Below are positions 53,680 to 62,074 of a stretch of 64,000 nt of DNA, piece after piece (the stretch's first letter is position 1; each line of letters starts with the position of its first letter). This stretch comes from Saprospiraceae bacterium (GTDB taxonomy: Bacteria > Bacteroidota > Bacteroidia > Chitinophagales > Saprospiraceae): positions 62,001 to 126,000 of the forward strand of contig JAHBTW010000011.1 in the NCBI GenBank assembly GCA_019638385.1. Reading direction: 5' to 3'. A program made the position numbers and the translations under genes. The notes below the pieces were generated by a model. The model ran no database searches. It saw only the letters and a program-made list of their open reading frames with translations, and was not told the origin of the DNA.

Positions 53680-54900
53680 ATGATTGATTACTATGAAACG
53701 AAGTCGCAACCAATCACCAAAGTGATGGTATGGCGGGCATACAAGAAGGTAAAACAGAACAAAGGCAGTTCTGGGGTTGACGGGATGACATGGGCATCGC
53801 TGGAAAGGGACTTGCCCGGTCAACTGTACAAGCTATGGAACCGGCTGAGTTCTGGGAGCTACTCTCCGCAGCCTGTCAAGGCGGTGCAAATACCGAAGAA
53901 AGGAGGAGGGACGCGGCCGTTAGGCATTCCCACACTTTTAGACCGTATTGCACAGCAGGTAGTCAAGCACCATTTAGAAATGCAGTTGGAGCCACTGTTC
54001 CACGCCTCCTCGTTTGGGTATCGCCCCAATCGAAGTGCGCATGATGCAGTGGCACAAAGTCAACGGAACTGTTTCAACCACGACTTCGCCATAGACCTCG
54101 ACATCAAAGGGTACTTCGATAACATCGATCACGACCTGATGATGCAGGCATTACGGCACTACTGCAAAGATAAATGGGTGCATCTGTACGTTGAACGTTG
54201 GCTCAAAGCCGACATTATGGAAGAGATGAACATACGCAGGCGAACGACGGGCACGCCGCAAGGAGGGGTGATAAGTCCACTTCTGGCCAATCTGTTTCTC
54301 CATGTAGTATTCGACAAATGGATGGACAAACACCATCCGGAGAAGCCCTTCGAGCGATATGCGGATGACATCATTGTGCATTGCAAGACGGAAAAGCAGG
54401 CATTGTTCATGATGCGGGCCATAGAGCAGCGCATGAAGTCCTGCAAACTGACACTGCACCCGGAGAAGACCAAAATCGTCAATCTTCGTGGCCGGTCGGA
54501 AAAGCGCTACGCAAGGAAATATGATTTTCTTGGCTTTAGCATTCGTCCAGTCAGGAGAGAGGTGAATGGTAGATGGCTGCTGTTACCCGGTACTTTTGTC
54601 AGTCAGAAGTCCAAGAAAGCCATCAGGGAGAAGTTCAGGGAGTTGGAGATACACAAACGGAGGATTCCGATAGAGGAACTTGCGCAAAAGTTAAATCCAA
54701 TTATACGAGGACTGATCAACTACTACCACAAGTTTTGGCAAGCGGGAATGCGCGACGTATGGAACGGCTTAAACCATCGTCTGCTCAAATGGGTCAAGTG
54801 GGAAAAAAGACTGTACAAGTATGCGTCAGTGAAATGGCTCAAGCAGCGGTACAGAGAAAACCCCGGACTATTTGTGCATTGGAAATTGGTACAACCATAG
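53680..54900 (+). CDS. ltrA: Group II intron reverse transcriptase/maturase
   Basis: A 406-residue intron-encoded protein. RT motifs are GSSGVDGMTW, IPKKGGGTRPLGIPTLLDRIAQQVV, FGYRPNRSAHDAV, DLDIKGYFDNIDHD, GTPQGGVISPLLANLFLH and the catalytic YADD (227-230), then KTKIVNLRGR and DFLGFSIRP. The maturase (GIIM) part follows: LNPIIRGLINYYHKFWQAG onward. There is no C-terminal HNH endonuclease, so mobility would rely on a route that does not need second-strand cutting. ATG 53680 is chosen; the frame is open to 53644. It should help splice the host ATPase message. Confidence 0.95.
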   Translation: MIDYYETKSQPITKVMVWRAYKKVKQNKGSSGVDGMTWASLERDLPGQLYKLWNRLSSGSYSPQPVKAVQIPKKGGGTRPLGIPTLLDRIAQQVVKHHLEMQLEPLFHASSFGYRPNRSAHDAVAQSQRNCFNHDFAIDLDIKGYFDNIDHDLMMQALRHYCKDKWVHLYVERWLKADIMEEMNIRRRTTGTPQGGVISPLLANLFLHVVFDKWMDKHHPEKPFERYADDIIVHCKTEKQALFMMRAIEQRMKSCKLTLHPEKTKIVNLRGRSEKRYARKYDFLGFSIRPVRREVNGRWLLLPGTFVSQKSKKAIREKFRELEIHKRRIPIEELAQKLNPIIRGLINYYHKFWQAGMRDVWNGLNHRLLKWVKWEKRLYKYASVKWLKQRYRENPGLFVHWKLVQP

Positions 54901-54951
54901 CTATATTTGCCTGAGCAAGCTCGGCAAGGTAGCAGCGACAAAGAACATGAA

Positions 54952-54985
54952 GAGCCGTGTGAAGGGAGACTTTCACGCACGGTTC
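54952..54985 (+). ncRNA. Group II intron domain V
   Basis: A 34-base hairpin beginning GAGCCGTGTG and ending CACGCACGGTTC. This is the catalytic core of group II introns and shows that the ribozyme end is intact. Confidence 0.92.
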
Positions 54986-55025
54986 TGTGGGAAGGCAGGG
55001 GTGAGACTCCCCTGCCTGACCCGAT

Positions 55026-56649
55026 TGTGGCCAAACTCAAAGACTACGTATCCGGGTATACCGACGAGGGCATTGAACCTGAAATTCGCAAAAAATTAGA
55101 GGAGCTTTTCAACCCCGAGGACAAAGATTGTTACCAAAAGGTTTTTGCACTGCGCTCTCTGGATGAAATATCATTGGATGCCTCGCAAGTGTCCCTGATA
55201 ATTTACAAACCCTATGCAGGAGGAAAAATTCACCCCGATCTTAATAAGTTATACGAGGATGCTACCCTCCGCAATCGGATGATGTTCCTGACCGGCGATG
55301 CACATTCCATGGAGGCCATTTATCAGAATGTCAAAGCATTAAAAGGTATTGAGGCCATTATAGGCGAGTTTACTTCCGAAAAAATGCCGAAAAATGATCC
55401 GCAGTACATCGAAGCAGAAAAACTGCGGGAAAATTTCCTGTTCAAGTTTCGAAGCGCAGTCACCACTTCTTTTGTGAAACTGTATTACCCCACTAAAAAC
55501 GGATTGCTCGACGCCAATTTTCAGATGCATTTTTCCGGCAACGACTATAGGGGCGAAAGGCAAATTGTAGAAACCCTTAAAGAAAAACGCAAATTTACAG
55601 AGGATGTAACGAGCGATACATTTGTGCGCTATGTGGAAGGCAAGCTCTTCGGCAACCAGAAAAGCCTTCCTTGGCGGGACATCAAATCCAGGGCGGCCCA
55701 AAGCCCCGACTGGCTCTGGCACAAGCCAAACGCACTCGACCAACTCAAGGAGGACATGCTCCGAAAAGACCTTTGGCGCGCCAATGGAGAATGGATTGAA
55801 AAAGGCCCGTTCCCACCGCCCAAAACCAGCGTGGCGATAAGGGAAATTGAAAGAGACGACGATACCGGGGAGGTAAAACTAAAAATCATCCCTACGCATG
55901 GCGATACCATACATTATGAAATAGGCGACAGCCCGGTAACCACCGCTTCCAACACTTTGGACATTCAATCGCCTTTCTCTACCAAGGACTTGAAGCTTTC
56001 CTTCCTCTGTGTGGACAGCAAGGGCAAACACGAAACCGGCGAACCTGCCCGATGGGAAAATCGCATTACCCTCAAGCACCGCTTCTTCCAGAACGGAGCC
56101 CGCCAAATGCTCGAACTACAGGCTGCGCCCCGTGCCACCATCAAATACACCACGGATGGCAGCGACCCGCTCACCGCCGGGGGCGTGTACGATAGCCCGG
56201 TGGAAATCCCGGACGGCGTAAAAATCGTGGTTGCTGCCGCTGAAAAACACGGCATCCGCTCTGAAACCAAGACCATTCGGGTGCCGGAAAAAACAGCAGG
56301 TGCAGCCAACATTGACAAGTCATTGCCCGCCATTTGGAAAAAAAGAATAAAAAAAGAATCAACTGCTGAAGTGTTTGAGTGGATGAATCTCTTGAAAAAA
56401 AGAGAGGTTGATCTTTCCCAAGTAGCGCTCGCCATCAATGGAGTCAAATGGATCGCCATTGAAACAGATGCACAGCTTATCTTTACCCATGATCAAATCT
56501 CCAGAATGCTTGCCTTTTTGCAAGAGGTACTGGCAGAGGGCGAGCTAAAACTCGAAGCCGGAAAGCTACATTTCAAATCAGGGCAATATTTATCAGACTA
56601 CGTCAATGACACCCGGGAAGACTTTAAAATCGAAGACATTGAGCAATAG
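55026..56649 (+). CDS. Anti-phage-associated DUF499 ATPase, exon 2
   Basis: The remaining 541 codons of the ATPase gene, from VAKLKDYVSGYTDEGIEPEIRKKLEELF onward. It continues with the conserved KDCYQKVFALRSLDEISLDASQVSLIIYKP and a C-terminal part with a CHB-type segment (ATIKYTTDGSDPLTAGGVYDSP) seen in other nucleic-acid-related ATPases. The frame is open from 54907, but the first 39 codons are intron sequence, so unspliced translation from an internal start would miss the Walker motifs. The last 44 bases overlap the DUF3780 gene. Confidence 0.88.
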
Positions 56650-57259
56650 CAAAAACATACTCGATTTCGGGTTCAATCCGCAAGATACCGAACACCACTT
56701 CCTCGTGTATGCCAAGCCCGGCAAAAAAGAGGTCGTGATTTTTGAGCAGTTTCAGTACGACCCCAAGCTCAGTTGGAGCAAGCTGGCTTATGAGGTCAGC
56801 GGCCCCGGCTCCAGCGCTAAAGTCATTTTGCCTCATCTCAAGTGGGAACTCATCAAAGAGGAGGCCCGCGCTGAATTCAACCGCCGCCTTAAAAATATGC
56901 AGGTAAAAGCGGCTAATTGGAAGCCCGAATCCAACTACGTCCATCGCCTGTTCGGCAAAGAATTGCTCGTATTGGCTTGGGCTATGGAGGATGCCGACCC
57001 CGGAACGGCTCCTTTGGCTATACAGAACTGGTTGGGACTGAAGCCCGAAGAACGCTGGTGGCTCTTCACCATCACCAACGCCGCTACCGGCCATGCCCTC
57101 AACGGTAAAGGCAAAGGCTGGCGCAAAGCCCTCCGATTTGCCCTCACCGAAAACCCTGTAACGGCCAACCGCATTGATATGAATGTGTACAACGAGCGCA
57201 ACGAAATTGTACCCTCGCTTTTTCAGGAACCGGACCCGGAAGCACACCTTTTCAAATGA
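56606..57259 (+). CDS. Anti-phage-associated DUF3780 protein
   Basis: A 217-residue soluble protein. FGFNPQDTEHHFLVYAKPGKKEVVIFEQF, VILPHLKWELIKEEARAEFNRRLK and LGLKPEERWWLFTITNAATGHA identify DUF3780, a family found with DUF499 and DUF1156 proteins. The function is unknown. The end, KGWRKALRFALTENPV, is conserved. ATG 56606 overlaps the ATPase gene by 44 bases; a later start is possible, since the first 15 residues look poorly conserved. A repeat of the TTCACCATT family begins at its stop codon. Confidence 0.85.
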   Translation: MTPGKTLKSKTLSNSKNILDFGFNPQDTEHHFLVYAKPGKKEVVIFEQFQYDPKLSWSKLAYEVSGPGSSAKVILPHLKWELIKEEARAEFNRRLKNMQVKAANWKPESNYVHRLFGKELLVLAWAMEDADPGTAPLAIQNWLGLKPEERWWLFTITNAATGHALNGKGKGWRKALRFALTENPVTANRIDMNVYNERNEIVPSLFQEPDPEAHLFK

Positions 57260-57296
57260 TGAATGGTGAATGTAGAATGCAGAATGGTGAATGAGG
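57257..57296. repeat. TTCACCATT-family repeat, left of the four-helix gene
   Basis: GATGAATGGTGAATG occurs first, then AGAATGCAGAATGGTGAATG. In the opposite orientation these are CATTCACCATTC, which is what the copy at 57690-57723 reads. The first base overlaps the DUF3780 stop. Confidence 0.85.
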
Positions 57297-57327
57297 ATAT
57301 TTTTTACCGTAAAAAATCTCAAATGAT

Positions 57328-57690
57328 ATGAAAAAAGACCCTTTGAGAGAAAAGTCGTTTCAATTGGCTATCCGTATCGTTCGCCTTTATAAGTATCTGA
57401 CAGAAGTGAAAAAGGAATTCGTGATTAGCAAACAAATTATGAGATCAGGTACGAACCCCGGGGCTATGGTGAGAGAAGCTGCCAATGCAGAAAGCGGAGC
57501 AGATTTTGTACACAAACTGGCAGTAGCCCAAAAAGAAGCAGGAGAAACCCAATATTGGTTGGAGTTGCTCTTCGCAACCGATTATTTGACCGAAGCGGAA
57601 TTTCAATCCCTCTATTTGGAGGCCGATCAAGTCGCCAGATTACTCACCAGCTCCATCAAAACCAAAAAACAAAACCTCAAAACCCATTAA
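57328..57690 (+). CDS. Four-helix-bundle protein (S23/IVS type)
   Basis: A 120-residue protein of the family found in 23S rRNA intervening sequences and widely in Bacteroidetes. It has KSFQLAIRIVRLYKYLTEVKKEFVISKQIMRSGTNPGAMVREA, EYGADFVHKLAVAQKEAGETQYWLELL-like (SGADFVHKLAVAQKEAGE) and a last helix FQSLYLEADQVARLLTSSI. It probably binds RNA or protein as a pentamer. It is flanked by TTCACCATT repeats in opposite orientation, and interrupts the DUF3780-DUF1156 pair. This suggests it came in as a cassette and is not part of the defense system. Confidence 0.9.
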   Translation: MKKDPLREKSFQLAIRIVRLYKYLTEVKKEFVISKQIMRSGTNPGAMVREAANAESGADFVHKLAVAQKEAGETQYWLELLFATDYLTEAEFQSLYLEADQVARLLTSSIKTKKQNLKTH

Positions 57691-57723
57691 TTCACCATTC
57701 AAAAATTCACCATTCACCATTCA
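57690..57723. repeat. TTCACCATT-family repeat, right of the four-helix gene
   Basis: TTCACCATTCA at 57691-57701 and TTCACCATTCACCATTCA at 57706-57723, ending 2 bases before the DUF1156 ATG. It is inverted relative to 57257-57296. Confidence 0.88.
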
Positions 57724-57725
57724 AT

Positions 57726-60641
57726 ATGAAATCCTTCATAGAAGCCCAATTTCCCGTTGCCAAAATCTCCAAGGAAAGCTACAAGGAGCGTATGGCCAAT
57801 GTGGGCCAAACCCTCACCGGACTCGGCAAGTGGTGGGGGCGCAAGCCTTTGGTATTGGTGAGGGCCACCATCCTCGGCCTGCTCATGCCCGCTTCCGACG
57901 ACCCCGTGCGCGACCGCGAAATCTTCCTCAAGCTCATGGCCATGGACGACGAAGGGCTCTGGCAACGCAAATACAAAAACATCCCCCTCAAAGACCTCTA
58001 CGAAAAGTGCCCCCCCGAAGACCGCGACACTTATTTCAATCCCCGCACCTCCCCCAATTCACCATTCACCATTAAAAATTCACCATTAAAAGACGCCCTC
58101 CAAAAAAAGCTCTTCCACACCCTCAGCTACGACGAAAAGCTCCTCCTCTGCCAGCGCCCCGAACACCTTGACAACCTGACCGACGAAGCCTGGGCCGACA
58201 TCAACGCTCACCTCAACACCTCCGCCCATACCCTGCCCGAACTCGTGGAACAGCTCGGCCGCCAGCAGTTCGGGCGCACCCCGCGAGTGGGCGATGCCTT
58301 CTGCGGCGGCGGCTCCATCCCCTTCGAGGCGGCACGGCTCGGCTGCGAAGCCTACGGCTCCGACCTCAACCCGGTAGCCGCACTGCTCACCTGGGCGGCC
58401 CTCCACATCGTGGGCGGCGGCGAGGAAGTGGTGGAGCAGGTGAAGCAGGCACAGCAGCAGGTCTATGCCGCCGTGGATGCCCAAATCACCGCATGGGGCA
58501 TAGAGCACAACGAAAAGGGCTGGCGGGCCGACGCCTACCTCTACTGCGTGGAGTCCCGCGATCCGCAATCCGGCTACCTCGTGCCCCTCGCCCCTTCTTG
58601 GGTCATCGGCGAAAAGACGAAGTGCATTGCGAAGCTGGTAAAAAACGAAGCTGAACTGCGCTACGACATCGAAATACACAGCGGCGTGAGCGATGCCGAC
58701 ATGGCTGCCGCCAAAGCCGCCGGCACCGTGCAGGGCAATGCCCTCGTGAACCCCGACAACCCCGGCGAACGCACCCCCATCGGTACGCTGCGGGGGCAGC
58801 ACGGCCTGCGCCTCTGGGAAAACGACGACATCACGCCCCGCCCCGGCGACGTGTTCCAGGAGCGGCTCTACTGCATACGATATGTGCAGACCTACTACCT
58901 GAACCCCGCAGGCGAAGAAGTGACCCTGCAACCCGGCGATACGGTGCCGAACGATGTGAAACTCCTCACCCGCAAGCACTACTGCGCCCCCAATGCCGCC
59001 GACCTCCAACGCGAAGCCAAAGTGCTGGCCCTGCTGCGCGAGCGCTTCCACGAATGGCAGGAGAAGGGGTATATTCCTTCGGCAAAAATCCCGGACGACG
59101 GCGACAAAACCGAAGAACCCCGCCGGAACCGCGGCTGGGCGTTCTGGCATCAGTTGTTTAATCCGAGGCAGTTGTTGATGAATGGGCTGTTTGCAAAAAC
59201 TGCATTTGAGGCGGATTTTGACGAAGTGGAAAAAGTCGCTTGTTTGCTTGGTTTGGGCAAATTGGCCAATTGGAATTCTCAACTTACGAGGTGGGATACT
59301 TCTCCCGGAAGTGAAAAAAGCGCTGAGACTTTTAGCAATCAGGCATTGAATACGCTTTATAATTTTTCTGTTCGCCCAGTACTCAATATTGACACTTCTT
59401 GGTTTTACAATATTTCAACTTCAAATAGTCCGAATGACAAAATAGTCAAGTCAAAAGAAGTCAATCGGGTTGATACAGAATGTCATTTTTGGATAACTGA
59501 CCCGCCGTATGCTGACGCAGTGAATTACCATGAATTAGGAGATTTTTTCTTGTCATGGTATGAAAAACAAATTCCCAATATTTTCCCCACTTGGTACGCT
59601 GATAACCGCAAAGCCCTTGCCATCCGGGGCAGCGAGCGGGACTTCCGCCTCGGCATGGTGGATGCCTACCGCAACCTCGCCAACCACATGCCCGATAACG
59701 GGGCGCAGGTGGTCATGTTCACCCACCAGAGCAGCGCCGTGTGGGCCGATTTGGCGCTCATCCTCTGGGCGGCAGGCCTGCAAGTGAGCGCCGCCTGGAC
59801 CATCCAGACCGAGACCAGCTCCGCCCTCAAGACCGGCAACTACGTGCAGGGAACCGTCATCATGGTGCTGCGCAAGCAGGTGAGCGACGAGGTGGGCTTC
59901 CTCTTCGACATCCAGGCCGATGTGGAGCAAGGCGTGCGGGAGCAACTGCGCTACATGACCGAGATAGAAGACCGGGACGACCCCAACTTTGAGGACACCG
60001 ACTACCAGTTAGCCGCCTACGCCGCCGCGCTGCGGGAACTCACCCGCTACCGCCGCATCGAGGACATTGACATCCAGTACGAACTTACCCGCGAGCGCCG
60101 CAGCGGGGAGCCAAGCGAAATCGAAAAAATCATCGAGAGCGCCGTGCGGGTGGCCATGGACTACCTCGTGCCGCCCGGCTTCGACCAGGGCATCTGGCGC
60201 AGCCTCACCCCGGAGGAGCGCTTCTACATCAAGGGCTTAGAGGTGCAGAGCCACGGCGAGCACCGCAGCGGCGTGTATCAGGAAATGGCACGGGGCTACG
60301 GCCTGCGGGACTACCGCCTTTTCCTCCGCAGCGACAAAGCCAACGAGACCCGCCTGATGACGGCCATCGAGTTCGGCAACAAAGAACTCAAACAGGAGGG
60401 CTTCGGGCTGTCGCTGCTGCGGCAGGTGCTGTTCGCCATCCGTCTCACCCATACCGAGGACAACCCCCGGCCCGGCCGGCAGTGGTTGTACGCCGAGCTG
60501 CCTGACTACTGGGGCAACAGGCAGCGCATCATCCACTTGTTGCGCTACCTCGAAACCCGCTGCGAGGGCATCGAACACTGGCAGGAGGACGTGGCAGCGG
60601 CAAGGGTGCTGCGGGGTTTTGTGGAGAATGATAGCCTTTGA
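57726..60641 (+). CDS. DUF1156 family DNA methyltransferase (defense)
   Basis: A 971-residue adenine-specific DNA methylase. The DUF1156 part at the N-terminus is EAQFPVAKISKESYKERMANVGQTLTGLGKWWGRKPLVLVRA. SAM motif I is VGDAFCGGGSIPFEAARLGCEAYGSDLNPVA, and the catalytic motif IV is ITDPPYADAV (residues 590-599). A long linker lies between the two. It is the likely self-marking enzyme of the DUF499/DUF3780 system, methylating host DNA. At 58056-58090 a TTCACCATT repeat runs in frame through the gene and is read SPNSPFTIKNSPLKD (about residues 110-124). ATG 57726 is chosen; the frame is open to 57555 but that part overlaps the four-helix gene. Confidence 0.92.
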   Translation: MKSFIEAQFPVAKISKESYKERMANVGQTLTGLGKWWGRKPLVLVRATILGLLMPASDDPVRDREIFLKLMAMDDEGLWQRKYKNIPLKDLYEKCPPEDRDTYFNPRTSPNSPFTIKNSPLKDALQKKLFHTLSYDEKLLLCQRPEHLDNLTDEAWADINAHLNTSAHTLPELVEQLGRQQFGRTPRVGDAFCGGGSIPFEAARLGCEAYGSDLNPVAALLTWAALHIVGGGEEVVEQVKQAQQQVYAAVDAQITAWGIEHNEKGWRADAYLYCVESRDPQSGYLVPLAPSWVIGEKTKCIAKLVKNEAELRYDIEIHSGVSDADMAAAKAAGTVQGNALVNPDNPGERTPIGTLRGQHGLRLWENDDITPRPGDVFQERLYCIRYVQTYYLNPAGEEVTLQPGDTVPNDVKLLTRKHYCAPNAADLQREAKVLALLRERFHEWQEKGYIPSAKIPDDGDKTEEPRRNRGWAFWHQLFNPRQLLMNGLFAKTAFEADFDEVEKVACLLGLGKLANWNSQLTRWDTSPGSEKSAETFSNQALNTLYNFSVRPVLNIDTSWFYNISTSNSPNDKIVKSKEVNRVDTECHFWITDPPYADAVNYHELGDFFLSWYEKQIPNIFPTWYADNRKALAIRGSERDFRLGMVDAYRNLANHMPDNGAQVVMFTHQSSAVWADLALILWAAGLQVSAAWTIQTETSSALKTGNYVQGTVIMVLRKQVSDEVGFLFDIQADVEQGVREQLRYMTEIEDRDDPNFEDTDYQLAAYAAALRELTRYRRIEDIDIQYELTRERRSGEPSEIEKIIESAVRVAMDYLVPPGFDQGIWRSLTPEERFYIKGLEVQSHGEHRSGVYQEMARGYGLRDYRLFLRSDKANETRLMTAIEFGNKELKQEGFGLSLLRQVLFAIRLTHTEDNPRPGRQWLYAELPDYWGNRQRIIHLLRYLETRCEGIEHWQEDVAAARVLRGFVENDSL
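58056..58090. repeat. TTCACCATT-family repeat inside the DUF1156 gene
   Basis: TTCACCATTCACCATT at 58058-58073 and TTCACCATT at 58079-58087, the same words as at 57690-57723. They are read in frame as NSPFTIKNSPLK. Further distant copies (inverted GAATGGGAATGGGGAATGG) follow the gene at 60639-60689. Confidence 0.85.
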
Positions 60642-60689
60642 ATGGGAATGGGGAATGGTGAGTTGTGAATGGGGAATTTTGAATTGGGA
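60639..60689. repeat. TTCACCATT-family repeat after the DUF1156 gene
   Basis: GAATGGGAATGGGGAATGGTG, AGTTGTGAATGGGGAATTTTG and AATTGGG are degenerate inverted copies of the family. They fill the whole gap between DUF1156 and the convergent PIN gene. Confidence 0.7.
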
Positions 60690-60691
60690 GA

Positions 60692-61312
60692 CTATTTCTT
60701 TTTTGCAACGACCACCGATATATCTCCGAACAGGTCATTGGCAAATTCTTCTTTGAACATGGAAACGCAAGGCAGCTCCAGCATGTCGGCGACAAGCTTG
60801 AAGGTGTTTTTGTCAGAGGTAAGGACGGCGTCGAGATTTTTAACTGATTTGGCGCAGGCGGCAATCTTCAAGTCGTCTGACACCCATTGGCGGGCATTGC
60901 CGACCTGTTTTGATTTCAGTTCTTTTTCCAAGTAGGCAATGAACTGGTGTTTTTGGCCGGCGGGCAGGTATTGTTCTAAGTTTTGGTTGAGTTTCAATGC
61001 AATGTCTTTGGTGAAGTCAATGAAGGTGACGTCGCCTGTATTGAAAAGCAGCACCAAATCTTTGGCAGTGTTGGCGGGGGCCAGTTTGCGAAGCTCTGCA
61101 ATGGTGACCGCTGAAATGTAGAAATTGCGTTTTTCCTTCTTTTCCGAAAGCTCGTAATTGCCCAATATCTCCATAAGCTGGTGAGCAAGGTCAATTCTTT
61201 GCTGAAACTCAGGATTCTTCCGCTGTTTGTTGGGGTCGGCTAGATAATCAATGATAAAGGACGTATCAAGGAAAATATGCTTCCAGTCTTTGACGGGTTT
61301 GGTAGGCTTCAT
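60692..61312 (-). CDS. PIN-domain protein (putative RNase)
   Basis: A 206-residue PIN protein. HIFLDTSFIIDYLADPNKQ gives the first acidic residue, SAVTIAELRKLAPANT the middle glutamate, and SDDLKIAACAKSVKNLDAVLTSDKNTFKLVADML the C-terminal acids. PIN proteins are often VapC-type toxin RNases, but this is longer than usual (about 130 residues) and the partner is atypical. It starts 15 bases after the 61328-62074 gene, so the two are a pair. It is convergent with the DUF1156 gene. Confidence 0.85.
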   Translation of the reverse strand: MKPTKPVKDWKHIFLDTSFIIDYLADPNKQRKNPEFQQRIDLAHQLMEILGNYELSEKKEKRNFYISAVTIAELRKLAPANTAKDLVLLFNTGDVTFIDFTKDIALKLNQNLEQYLPAGQKHQFIAYLEKELKSKQVGNARQWVSDDLKIAACAKSVKNLDAVLTSDKNTFKLVADMLELPCVSMFKEEFANDLFGDISVVVAKKK

Positions 61313-61327
61313 GCTTACTCGTTGGTT

Positions 61328-62074
61328 TTAACCCTCCCGGAGCCTGCGTACGGCAGTGACACTGTCTTCAGTGTCAGGGCTTGTGCCTTCCGGATGTTTT
61401 GTTCTGAATTCTGCGGCTGCTTCTGCAAAGGATTTCTGTTCGAGGATTTCAAAATCCAACAGCATAGCCGAAGATATTTTATCCGTTTCAAAATTAATTT
61501 TTTTGCGGATGCTGAAACGGATACGGTTTTTCTTGTAGTAGTTCAGAAGCGTTTTTTCCTGCTTCTGGTTAATTTCAATCTGAAAGTCTTCCTGGTTGAT
61601 TTTGATGTAAGATTTACCTTCCAGCGAAGTGCCCCCAATAGAGGTGATGATGCCGTAAGCCGAGGCATTTTCGAAGTAATGGTCGGGATTTTTCGGCAGC
61701 TTGATTTCCTCGACTTTGACTTTAAAGGACTTGCTTTCATCATAAGCGTTCAAGTGCAGCTTATTGCCCAGTACCGCTTTGAGGGTGTGGACATATTTTC
61801 TTTCTTCTGCCGTAAAGCCCCGATAGTCGTTTTCACTGACCTTGCTGTGAATGATTTTCAACCTTTCGTGGATGGAGACGCTGTGCGTGGTGAGTTGGAG
61901 TGCGTAGCAATTGCCTCGGATTTCACTCAGAACTAAAGATTTGCTGTTTTTCAGGTTAAGCGCTTGCGACAAATCCACCAACAATTCCCCCACCCTGCCG
62001 GCAGGCAGCCCGTCCTGAGCGGTGAGCGAGTGCTCATCGTCGTCAAAGCGAAGTGTGAAATGAAAGAGGGACAT
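61328..62074 (-). CDS. Hypothetical protein paired with the PIN gene
   Basis: A 248-residue soluble protein, MSLFHFTLRFDDDEHSLTAQDG onward. The middle (FTAEERKYVHTLKAVLG) and the segments YGIITSIGGTSLEGKSYIKINQ and NRIRFSIRKKINFETDKISSAMLLDFEIL are beta-rich and look like a conserved domain. I do not recognise it. By position it is the first gene of a two-gene unit with the PIN protein, as antitoxins usually are; that is inference. A longer-than-usual size and no DNA-binding motif speak against a simple VapB type. Confidence 0.65.
   Translation of the reverse strand: MSLFHFTLRFDDDEHSLTAQDGLPAGRVGELLVDLSQALNLKNSKSLVLSEIRGNCYALQLTTHSVSIHERLKIIHSKVSENDYRGFTAEERKYVHTLKAVLGNKLHLNAYDESKSFKVKVEEIKLPKNPDHYFENASAYGIITSIGGTSLEGKSYIKINQEDFQIEINQKQEKTLLNYYKKNRIRFSIRKKINFETDKISSAMLLDFEILEQKSFAEAAAEFRTKHPEGTSPDTEDSVTAVRRLREG

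Larger units (their letters stand above)
53129..55025 (+). mobile_element. Complete group II intron interrupting the DUF499 gene
   Basis: 1897 bases starting GTGTGACTTG (the GUGYG start of group II introns) and ending ACCCGAT. It encodes a reverse transcriptase/maturase (53680-54900), followed by a 34-base domain V and a domain VI hairpin (54990-55025: GGCAGGGG / CCCCTGCC, with an unpaired A in TGA as the likely branch point). About 550 bases of domains I-IV precede the ORF. An alternative boundary (53127 to 55020) is also in frame, but fits domain VI less well. It has the same orientation as the host gene, as splicing requires. Confidence 0.9.

Noticed and set aside
54907..55025. Separate gene start for the second DUF499 half
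   Set aside because: The first 39 codons are domain V/VI of the intron; the protein similarity begins only at 55026.
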